Below the pieces are notes generated by a model that saw only the letters and a program-made list of their open reading frames with translations, searched no databases and had not been told where the DNA came from. Below, in pieces: positions 12,020 to 20,986 of a stretch of 64,000 nucleotides of DNA. Positions within the stretch are counted from its first letter, which is position 1, and the number at the start of each line of letters is the position of its first letter. Origin of the DNA: Jacaranda mimosifolia (taxonomy: Eukaryota > Streptophyta > Magnoliopsida > Lamiales > Bignoniaceae); assembly GCA_018894105.1 (NCBI GenBank), contig CM032126.1:27254391-27318390 (forward strand), written 5' to 3'. The translations under genes and the position numbers were made by a program.

Positions 12020-13033
12020 CTGGGGTACAAAACACAGCACATTAGGTACAAAGTATCAACTATTGAAGTAGAAAAGATAAGCACATGAAGTACAGATATC
12101 ACCAACATGGAGTATAAAACTCAAGCACATTAGGGATAAAGTATCAACTATTGAAGTACAAAAGATAAACACATGAAGTACATATATCACCAACATAGAG
12201 TACTAAACTCAAGCACATTAGGTATAAAGTATCAACTATTGAAGTAGAAAAGATAAGTACATGAAGTACAGATATCACCAACATGGAATACAAAACTCAA
12301 GCACATTAGGTATAAATTATCAACTATTGAAGTAGAAAAGATAAGCACATGAAGTACAGATATCACCAACATGGAGTACTAAACTCAAGCACATTAGGGA
12401 TAAAGTATCAACTATTGAAGTAGAAAAGAGAAGTACATAAAGTACATATATCACCAACATGGAATACTAAACTCAAGCACATTAGGTATAAAATATCAAC
12501 TATTGAAGTAGAAAAGATAAGCACATGAAGTATAGATATCACCAACATGGAGTACTAAACTCAAGCATATTAGGTATAAAGTATCAACTATTGAAGTAGA
12601 AAAGATAAACACATGAAGTACAGATATCACCAACATGGAGTACTAAACTCAAGCACATAGGTATAAAGTATCAACTATTGACGTACAAAAGATCAACACT
12701 TGAAGTACAAATATCCCAACATGGAGTACAAAACACTAGCACATGAGGTATAAAGTATCAACTATTGAAGTATAAAGATTAGTACATGAAGTACAAATAT
12801 CGCCAACATTGAGTGCAAAAGATTAGCACATTAAGTATAAATATCACCAACTTGGAGTACAAAAGATTAGCACATTAAGTACAAGTATCACCAACATGAA
12901 GCATAAGATATCATCCATTAAGTGCAAATATCAACCAATCAAGTATAAGATATCATTACATTTATTACAAACAGACAGTTTACAAATGAAATGCAAATAG
13001 CAAAAAAATAAAACATGAAGTAGTGTATAACAC
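12020..13033 (-). repeat. array D: 88-bp repeat (4 x 22 bp) inside an intron of the Ulp1 gene
   Basis: On the plus strand the unit is four consecutive 22-mers beginning GAAGTAGAAAAG, GAAGTACAGATA, GGAGTACTAAAC and TAGGTATAAAGT, repeated about ten times. The minus strand therefore carries TGTACTTC-type motifs every 22 bp, so the array is inverted relative to arrays A to C but agrees with the direction of its host gene. A GTGTTA donor after 13034 and a CCCCAG acceptor before 12019 bound it, and the reading frame continues in phase across the intron. Confidence 0.9.
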
Positions 13034-14632
13034 CTTCTTCTCTTCTTGTTCTTTGTTTTTTCGTGCATGAGGACGAGCACGATAGGTCTTTGTTACTTGT
13101 CTTGCTCTTTTGGCTGGTGTGGTGCTCGGGGGGCTAACAAAATCTAGAGATTTCTGTTTTGGCTTCATGTCTTCTCAATTGCGCACATTTTTCACAATCG
13201 AGGACATGACATTTGCCACTTCAAACTCAGATTTCTCGAACTCAACCGCTTGAATTGGTATATAATGTTCTGTCTTCAAAGGTATGGGGGAATCTGAAGG
13301 ATCATGATGGTGTTTTGTTCGACTTTCTTCATCCACCATGTCTTCAGAATCATCCCCTTTTTTTCTGTGCATCATGTACCAAATCAAGTCCCCCCTTATG
13401 CACATACTCACCAGCTTTCTGCTCAAGCTCTACCCCATCCGTCTTGTCCTCAGCTAGATGCTCCTTCTCACCCTGCTCCTTCATTGCCATGTATTCGAAT
13501 GAAGCAATTTTTTCTTTCAATGATTTAATTTCTTCAACTTTCGCTGCGATAATTGTTTCATATATTGTATGATCACAAACATGGACTTCACTAATGGCAG
13601 TACTGGCAGCCTCTGATTTCTTGATCAAAATTGCCAATTCTAACTCTTCTAGAGCAGGGTTGAGGGCTACAACCTATTACAATGGAAATAATTATCAAAT
13701 TCAAATTATTATACAAAAAACTAATATTGAATTATTACAATTATTACTATATCTGTTGTAACTTGCTTCAATTTATTCTCTGCCTGCTCCACATTATGTT
13801 GGAGTTTGCTATCCTTCCACCGGTAAAAGCGTGGAAACTCAAACAAACTCACTGCTAAAGCCAATAACGGGATGCATTCATAAACCCATGCCTGTCATTC
13901 ATAAATCAAAAAATTATACTCACTTGAATATAAATATAATCAATGTTATTAGAAAAATGAAGCAAACACTTACCATCATTCCGACTGTATACCCATCAAT
14001 GTACTTCTTGGTTCTTTCTCTACCTACTCCTAAATGGTTCCTCATATCTTGGATAAGAAAATTGTATGCAGCTATGCCCCATGCATACAAACCAACTCTA
14101 GACAAATTGTCCAAGTATGGTAGGAGAAATCGTGTAGTCCAATAATTAGATGTTGGAAACAGAATACAATTAAAAACAAAAAGTATGTACAACCTGCAAA
14201 AATTATTCAAGTTCTCCACACTATCCTTATATACATATTCCTCAAACTTTTTTGCTATTTCAGATCTATTTATATTCTGCAGCTTTCCAGAAAAAAGGCA
14301 GTGAAAGGTTGAAGACTTCATCTTCAATGTTATATCAACATATTACCCCACATGTGGCAACCCTGAAACCATAGAAAATTTAGCTGCAAAAAAAGGAACC
14401 TCAACCCCTTCTGCAAAATGAAATGACAGCTTTTTTGGGTCAAACCTCCTAAGTATAGCTTCAAGCCGAATGAAGCTTGAACTTAACTTAGGCACATCCA
14501 TGTATATATAGAAAGTGGTCTTCTTAAATGCATCAAAATGTTTGGACCCCATCTTGGACTTCACAAGCTCCAATTTACTCTGAAAATATTGGGGGGAGCA
14601 ACAAGAGCAGGCCTCACAATGTCTTGGCTTTA

Positions 14633-16732
14633 CTGCAATGAGAAAAAAAAAATTAGTATATAAACAGATAATAAACTAACCCTTTTAGATATAGTGTACT
14701 AAAAACTTGAATGTTTTGTACTAAAGATGCTTTTAAAATGTACTTCAAAAACACATAATATATACTACACTTTCAGTTATTTTATACTTCAGGTTTGAAT
14801 GTTTTATACTACAGTTGCTTCTAAAATGTACTGCAAATACACATATTATATACTAGAGTTCCATTTAATGTATACTGCAGGCTTAAAGGTTTTATACTTC
14901 AGTTGGTTCTAAAATGTACTACAGATGTAAAGATTATATACTACATTTTCAATTAATGTATAATGTAGGCTTGAATGTTTATGTACTAAAGATGCTTCTA
15001 AAATGTACTGCAACTCTACAGATTATATACTACACTTATGCCTAAAGTGTACTGCCAGTTTGAATATTTTACACTACATTTGCTTCTAAAATGTATTGCA
15101 CCTACAGAGATTATATACTACACTTTTGCTTAAAGTGTACTCCAGATGCTCCTAAAATGTACTACAGCAACATAGATTATATACTACACTTATGCCTAAA
15201 GTGTATTGCCAGTTTAAATGTTTTATATTACATTTGCTTCTAAAATGTACTGCAGCTCTACAGATTATATACTACACTTATGCCTAAAGTGTACTGCAGG
15301 TTTGAATGTTTTGTACTATATTTGCTTCTAAAATGAACTGCACCTACAGAGATTATATACTACACTTTTGCCTAAAGTGTATTGCAGATGCTCCTAAAAT
15401 GTACTGCAGCTATACAGATTATATACTACACTTTTACCTAAAGTGTACTGCCAACTTGAATGCTTTTACTACCTTGCTTCTAAAATGTAATGCAGTTACA
15501 TAGATTATATACTACACTTATGCCTAAAGTGTACTGCAAGTTTGAATATTTTATACTACACTTGCTTCTAAAATGTACTGCACCTACAGAGATTATATAC
15601 TACACTTTTGCCTTAAGTGTACTGCAGATGCTTCTAAAATGTACTGTAGCTATATAGATTATATACTACACTTTTGCCTAATGTTTACTGCAAGCTTGAA
15701 TGTTTTATACTACGTTTGCTACTAAAATGTACTGCAGCTTTACAGATTATATATTACACTTATGCCTAAAGTATACTGCCAGTTTGAATGTTTTATATAC
15801 TACACTTGCTTCTAAAAAGTACTGCACCTGCAGAGATTATATACTACCATTTTGCCTAAAGTGTACTGCAGATGCTCCTAAAATGTACTGCAGCTATACA
15901 GATTATATACTACACTTTTGCCTAAAGTGTACTGCCAATTTGAATGCTTTTAATATCTTGCTTCTAAAATGTACTGCAGCTACACGGATTATATACTACA
16001 CTTATGCCTAAAGTGTAATGCAGGTTTGAATATTTTATACTATATTTGCTTCTAAAATGTGCTGCACTTACACAGATTATATACTACACTTTTTCCTAAA
16101 GTGTACTGCCAACTTGAATGCTTTTACTACCTTGCTTCTAAAATGTACTGCATTTACATAGATTATATACTACACTTATGCCTAAAGTGTACTACAAGTT
16201 TGAATGTTTTATACTACATTTGCTTCTAAAATGTGCTACAGCTACACAAATTATATACTACAATTTTGCCTAATGTGTACTGCAGATGCTCCTAAAATGT
16301 ACTGCAGCTATACATATTATATACTATACGACCTTTTTGCCTAATGTGTATTGCAAGTTTGAATGTTTTATACTACATTTGTTTCTAAAATGTACTACGG
16401 TTACCTAGATTATATACTACACTTTTGCTAATGTGTACTGCATGCTTGGATGTTCTGTACCACTTTCAGATAGTTTTATCGTATAATTTTGCCATATAAT
16501 TTTAATTAAAAAGAAGTATAAACCCCTAAAAGGTGAAGTGCAACTTTCATGCCCATCAAGTACAAATTAGAAACATCTCATCTCACAACAGAAATCATAT
16601 ATACATCAAAGGGGTTCAATTGTTTAACGACTAAAAAAGGAATAAAAACCCTAAACATGAGAAAATAGACAAGAAATGAGTGTAATACTGAAAAATCATG
16701 GACATTTGAAATTGCAAATGCGGAAAACATAC
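14633..16732 (-). repeat. array E: 88-bp repeat (4 x 22 bp) filling intron 1 of the Ulp1 gene
   Basis: Repeats span about 14690-16480 within a 2.1-kb intron bounded by a GTATGT donor (16732) and a TTGCAG acceptor (14633). On the plus strand the unit consists of 22-mers starting alternately ACTGCAGCTACACAG and ACTACACTTATGCC, each preceded by TGT or TAT, so TGTACTGCA and TATACTACA alternate every 22 bp. About twenty 88-bp units are present with some 66-bp variants. The motif faces against the direction of its host gene. Open frames on the plus strand are repeat translations. Confidence 0.9.
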
Positions 16733-17002
16733 CTTTGCTTCTTTTGATCACTTTTTTTTGTACTTTGCTTCTTGTTACAGCTGTTTTTCCTTCCATTGTC
16801 GTAGAAAAATGGCAGAAATTTTGGTGCCTTTTTCTTTTTCACTTCTTCTTCTTCTTCTCGCGTCAATGGCAGAGGAATAGTTTCGCGCCCTTTTCTTTTG
16901 GCGCTTAGAGAAGTCGATTTCAGGCAAAAAAAAAAAAAAAAAGGAAAGCGTCCTTCTTCAAGAGAGAATGCATTTTTCAAGTATTTTTGTTGTTTTTTTC
17001 AG

Positions 17003-17147
17003 TTTCAAGGGTATATAAGTCTTTCTAAAAGATATGGGGAGTGATTCCTAACTTTTGTGAAAAAGTAGGGAGTTTAGTATGTAAAAATTCAAATGGGGAC
17101 TGAACACTAAATTGAAAGTAGGGTTAGGGATTTTTTTCTAATTAACT
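17003..17147 (-). repeat. right terminal inverted repeat of the 15.2-kb MULE
   Basis: This is the inverted partner of 1955-2100. On the plus strand it reads GGGGACTGAACACTAAATTG near 17095-17114 and AAGGGTATAT near 17008. The outer end is CTAATTAACT at 17147, followed directly by the candidate duplication AAAATATAT. Confidence 0.8.
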
Positions 17148-17156
17148 AAAATATAT
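17148..17156. repeat. candidate 9-bp target duplication, right
   Basis: AAAATATAT matches 1946-1954 exactly and abuts the right end of the element. It lies in an AT-rich stretch, so it supports but does not prove the boundary. Confidence 0.55.
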
Positions 17157-18917
17157 ATTACATATCTAATATTCTATTTTATTTGGGTTGTAATTAATAT
17201 TTATTGTAATTAATATTTATATGAAATATGTAAAATATATATTCATGTATGCAGCACCCGTACATTCATATGCAAGCATATATGAAAATATATAATACTA
17301 TATAAGACTTCTATATATATATATTCTATGTAGACAAGATTAAAATATTAATGTAAAATAATATATATTATTAAATATAGCATATACACATGAATATTAA
17401 ATTATATCCACTAAAGAGAAATATATTTCTTTTTATGTAAATTATAGTATTTAAGCAAAGCAATATGCATTTATTTAGATATTTATATATAGATATGTAG
17501 TAAATGTATCTGTAAAAACAATATACATTAATCTATACTACACAAATAAATTAATAAAGGTTAATTAATATCTTATACGTGATATGGGTTAGATAAGCGG
17601 GTCGTGTTACCTAGGCATGATGGTTGTTTGGTTATATGGGCTGTAAATATGGCCCAAGCTCATTATTTATTTTGGGCCCATGAGCACTGGTAACTTGGTT
17701 TAAGAGATTAAAGAAGTTCAAGATAGGAATGTTAATGGGTTGGATTTGGATTGGATCATGCTGGATTCAAATCTGAATATAAAAGTAATATGTCAAAATT
17801 TGATTCAAAATCCATCAGATCTGTAGTTGGTATACCCATACTCGAATCCAAATAAAAGTCGGATATAAAAAAAATCTAAATTTGAATATTTCAAAAATTA
17901 TCATATATTTATTGTTTTTCTAAAAATTTAATAGAATTCAAATTCAAAACAATTATCCTTAAAAAAAATACACAACAGATTAATGAATAAATTTTTAAGT
18001 CTATTGATCACTTAAAAACAACAATAAAATTTAATTTAATCACATTTATTCACCAAATCATTACATTTTAAGTTCCGTTGCTGATAATAATACTTATTTG
18101 TCATTATAAATACATAGTTATATATTTGATTATTCAATTAACAAACTATAGACTCGAAGTTTTATAAAAAAGAAACTCATTTTGATCAAATCGAGATTTG
18201 CACTGCATTCTTGTCATCTTATTTCATTCAACTCCTACTCATTATTCTTCCTACATCATTTTTTGTTATAAAAATAGAGAAACAAGTGATGTAATTATGA
18301 TATGAATAAGCTCAAAATCTAACAATTTATATGAAAAGCACATGATTTGATATATTGCATATGGTTCATTATTTCATTCATCCAAATATCCACATTGGTA
18401 TTGTTATAAGACCCTGTGTATACATATGTATGATACTATATATGTATAATGCTAAATATATTCGGATTCGAATTATTAATGGAACGGATTCAACCATATC
18501 CATATTTGCTCAATTTATTTCAGATTACAAACTTTTTTAATCGGATCATATCCATCGAATCTTTTATCGATAAAGATCCTAAATAATTGGATCGAATTCG
18601 AATCCGAATTCAAATTCGGATTAAAATCCGCTCCATTGACAGCCCTAGTCTAAGCCTAGTCAACCTCTTTAGCTTATCATTACAAATGCACCTAGTTACA
18701 ATGTCACTAGGTACATAATTTCTATTTTGTTACCTATAATTCTCTATTCATACTACCCTATTTATCAAATATTGACTTAAATGTTTGAGTATTTTCATCA
18801 TAAAATATATTAGTGACCCTAATAGTTTATTTTGAAATGCAAGCCCAGATTCCAAGCAATTATCAGGAGTTGTTCGAATCCACAATAAAAGTAAAAAATT
18901 TCACGTAACTGCACGAA
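17157..18917. other. AT-rich intergenic DNA
   Basis: Low-complexity AT-rich sequence (17157-17560) is followed by a MITE candidate (17725-18647) and about 270 bp of unremarkable sequence. No gene or RNA gene is recognisable. The plus-strand frame at 18355-18540 lies inside the MITE and has no domain. Confidence 0.6.
17725..18647. mobile_element. MITE / non-autonomous DNA transposon with TGTYAATGG termini
   Basis: The left end AGGAATGTTAATGGGTTGGA and the reverse complement of the right end, AGGGCTGTCAATGGAGCGGA, match at most positions and continue as GGATTT, giving an imperfect ~24-bp inverted repeat around 0.9 kb of non-coding DNA. Sub-terminal GGAT/ATCC-rich sequence is typical of plant elements with TGTCAATGGG ends. 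No exact target duplication was found. Confidence 0.5.
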
Positions 18918-19261
18918 TACCTATTAAAAATGGCAACTTTATGAAAGGAGGTATTCAAAATCAATTTTACTTCACAAATTAAAATTTTAGAAACTAATTC
19001 AGTAATATAACCTAAAGTTTGAGAATATGTAACTATAGCATCTATTGATGTCCTTGCATGGACATGCCAAATGAAGAGCTGTTTTATGATTGATATTAAT
19101 TTTCTATCTAAAGTTATCTCTCCGATTTCCTTTTGAACTTTATTTTGGTACTTCTCTTCATTAAGAGTAGGCTAAACTTTAAAGTTTAGGCAAGAAACAA
19201 CTATATAATACAAGCTAGTATCAATAAAGTCATCAAGAAGTATTATGAAAAAGTGGGCAAG
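18918..19261 (-). repeat. left copy of the ~340-bp direct repeat flanking the Helitron
   Basis: The segment from TACCTATTAAAAATGG to GTGGGCAAG is about nine-tenths identical by eye to 38847-39187 in the same orientation. On the minus strand a stretch resembles the region after the second block of a Copia integrase (EEKYQNEVQKETGEITLDR), so the repeat may be old retrotransposon sequence. Directly after it, CTAGTATCAATAAAGTCATC, copied from inside the repeat, appears again (19262-19284). Confidence 0.75.
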
Positions 19262-19412
19262 CTAGTATCAATAAAGTCATCAAGATTTTCTATAACTCTC
19301 TATGTTTAGTTCAAAATTTTTTACTTACTTTAATATTTTGTAAATTATATTTTATACTATAAATCGATATTTTAATTAAATTAAGTTTCTTAATCTAAGC
19401 TAATAATCCCTA

Positions 19413-19680
19413 CAAGTAATAAATACTAAAAATAGCCGAACATGCAATACACTAATATTTAAAGGTACATAAATAATTTTTTTTTCTTTTTTCTTCACCT
19501 CTATAGGATCATTTTCTTGGTGAGTTAAATTCTTTTCTTTTTTTGTTTTTTATTGCATGTATTTTTTAATTTTTTATATGATTGACTAATATTAATAAAT
19601 TTTTATGTTTATGAGCTAGGTTAATTTAAGAAAGAAATTCGAAGACTTCATTTTGTGGTAAATTAAAATTTTATATTTAT
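19413..19680. repeat. dispersed duplicated segment, copy 1 (partner 23582-23845)
   Basis: Both copies run from TACTAAAAATARCC through CTTCACCTYTATAGGATCAT and GGTGAGTTA to a TTAATTTA-rich end, in the same orientation but with many substitutions and indels. They are about 4.2 kb apart and non-coding, probably an old internal duplication of the surrounding AT-rich sequence. Confidence 0.55.
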
Positions 19681-20075
19681 TTTTTGCTCTTGATCGATTT
19701 TTTTTACTTTTTTCATATTATGATTTTCCTTTAACTCATGATTTATTTATTTATTAGTTTCTTAGTTCGATGTTCTAAGAATATTTTATTAATTTACATA
19801 ATTATGAAATTTGAAAAGTAATTTTTCGTGCAACTTAATAATAATTTGAAATAATTATTTAGAGGACCCATAAAAGTTATTTCTTTCTTATATTTGTTTT
19901 GTTTGATTTTATTCTTTTAAAAAGAATTTATTTATTTTCGATTATTGAATTAAAAGTGCGGGAGATTGTCCTACCTCACATATGGAAAAAAGTGTTTGAG
20001 GAATAGACAGGTAATAGATGTTTACTTTGCTTTATGTCTATTGATTTAACACAAAAAGAATCATATTTCTTATTA

Positions 20076-20828
20076 GCAGTGTTTTCAGAACCTGACTAGA
20101 CGATTCGACCGGTTGGACCAGTGATCGGAGACCAATCTGGTCCGGTTCAAGCATAAAAACTGGTGACTGGTCGGACCAGTCAAAATCGATCAAAAACTAG
20201 TTAAACCTCTACCGATTCGACCGATTTTTGATCAGTTCACTTATTTTTCTCTCTTTTTTTTAAAATTTTAATTTTAATTTTTAAAAAAATGAAAAGTGTA
20301 AAAAAAAAAAAAAGTGAGTTGAAAGATGATGATTAAAGGTTTTGGACATGTAATTTCTTAAAACATGAATTTATTTTCTTAAAATTTAATGAAGTGGTAG
20401 TTATATGTGAACACTTATTTTTAATTTGTTGTTTTATTTTGTTTAATCTCTCTTAGATTATGTTGAATATTTAGCATAGAAGAATTTATTTTCACTTGAA
20501 GTTGAAGCATGAAATGAATTATTACTTAAACTAATGTGAAACATTATTTTTTATTTATTTATAGTTGACTAATTGTGAAATAGTATTTTTTTTCTTCTGA
20601 AAAATGTACTTAAAAATAAGTAAGTTGACATATTTTCAAATAATATTCTTTTTATATCATTGAAAGTTTTATTTTTTGTTAATATTAAAATGTTATATAT
20701 ATATATATATATTTATAAAATTAAATATAATTATTATGTCATTATGATGTCATACCGATCAAACCGGTTGAATCAATAACCAATAACATCGTCAGTTCTT
20801 TTTTTGATCCGATTTTGAAAACATTGCT
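20076..20828. mobile_element. hAT-like non-autonomous element with GTGTTTTCA termini
   Basis: The left end GCAGTGTTTTCAGAACC and the reverse complement of the right end, GCAATGTTTTCAAAATC, form a ~17-bp inverted repeat about 750 bp apart. CTTATTA flanks both ends (7 bp exact; the adjoining base differs), consistent with a 7-8-bp duplication. Sub-terminal ACCGGTT-rich sequence occurs at both ends. The interior is non-coding. Confidence 0.6.
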
Positions 20829-20986
20829 TATTAGTAAATGAAATCTGCTTTATAATGATATAGATCCTAAAATAAGTCATCATTTGCTCTCATAGATAAA
20901 TTCTTTCTGGATTGAAATAAAAGCGTAGGAGATTATCCTACTCCACATATGAAATATAAATTTAAACCAGTCATTTAAAGGAAAAT

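Larger units (their letters stand above)
10983..16796 (-). pseudogene. DUF1985-like / coiled-coil / Ulp1 (C48) cysteine-protease gene of the MULE, decayed
   Basis: Exon 1 is 16733-16796: ATG at 16796, then a basic leader with a GTATGT donor. Its phase-1 junction to the exon starting at 14632 is exact. The next exons (about 14632-13974 and 13893-13745) resemble DUF1985 (FSMVSGLPHVG, LYAWGIAAYNFL, AWVYECIPLLAL). Then come a charged coiled coil (about 13675-13350) and a basic nuclear-signal-like stretch (13168-13034). The Ulp1 domain spans exons 12019-11883, 11811-11637, 11563-11297 and 11225-10983, all joining in phase. Its catalytic His is in HHHWFLVVLD and its Cys in VDCGIYVC with an upstream Gln, but the usual YxDS aspartate is YMNS. 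Lesions are TAA at 14343-14345, a frameshift in an A run near 13355, TGA at 13175-13177 and TAA at 11193-11195. Family members are proposed deSUMOylating-type proteases or, for VANC-type relatives, anti-silencing factors. Its activity here is unknown. Confidence 0.8.
1955..17147. mobile_element. 15.2-kb Mutator-like element (VANDAL/KAONASHI-like) with transposase and Ulp1 genes
   Basis: The two ends form a long imperfect inverted repeat. Both copies contain TGTTCAGTCCCCA, a CTCCCTA-type block and ATACCCTT at matching spacing over about 145 bp (1955-2100 and 17003-17147). The 9-mer AAAATATAT lies directly outside both ends (1946-1954 and 17148-17156) and fits the 9-bp duplication expected for Mutator, although its AT-rich content lowers its weight. 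Inside are a plus-strand MULE transposase and a convergent minus-strand DUF1985/Ulp1 gene, a combination known from plant VANDAL and KAONASHI elements. Five tandem arrays (A to E) occupy more than half of the length. Both genes carry stops, so this copy is unlikely to move by itself. Confidence 0.85.

Noticed and set aside
15306..16011. Open frames with repeated CTADAPKMYCSYTDYILHF-like sequence
   Set aside because: The peptide repeat mirrors the 88-bp DNA repeat of array E. It is not a repeat protein.
7645..16480. CRISPR-like or satellite array interpretation
   Set aside because: The units are plant tandem repeats inside a DNA transposon, with no short conserved repeat plus unique spacer pattern and no cas genes.
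16696..16980. 94-codon minus-strand frame as exon 1 of the Ulp1 gene
   Set aside because: It contains low-complexity Phe and Glu runs and its phase does not match the next exon. The ATG at 16796 in the other frame joins exactly in phase.
17725..18647. Retrotransposon LTR interpretation of the GGATTT-rich segment
   Set aside because: The ends are inverted, not direct, repeats, and there is no TG..CA terminus.
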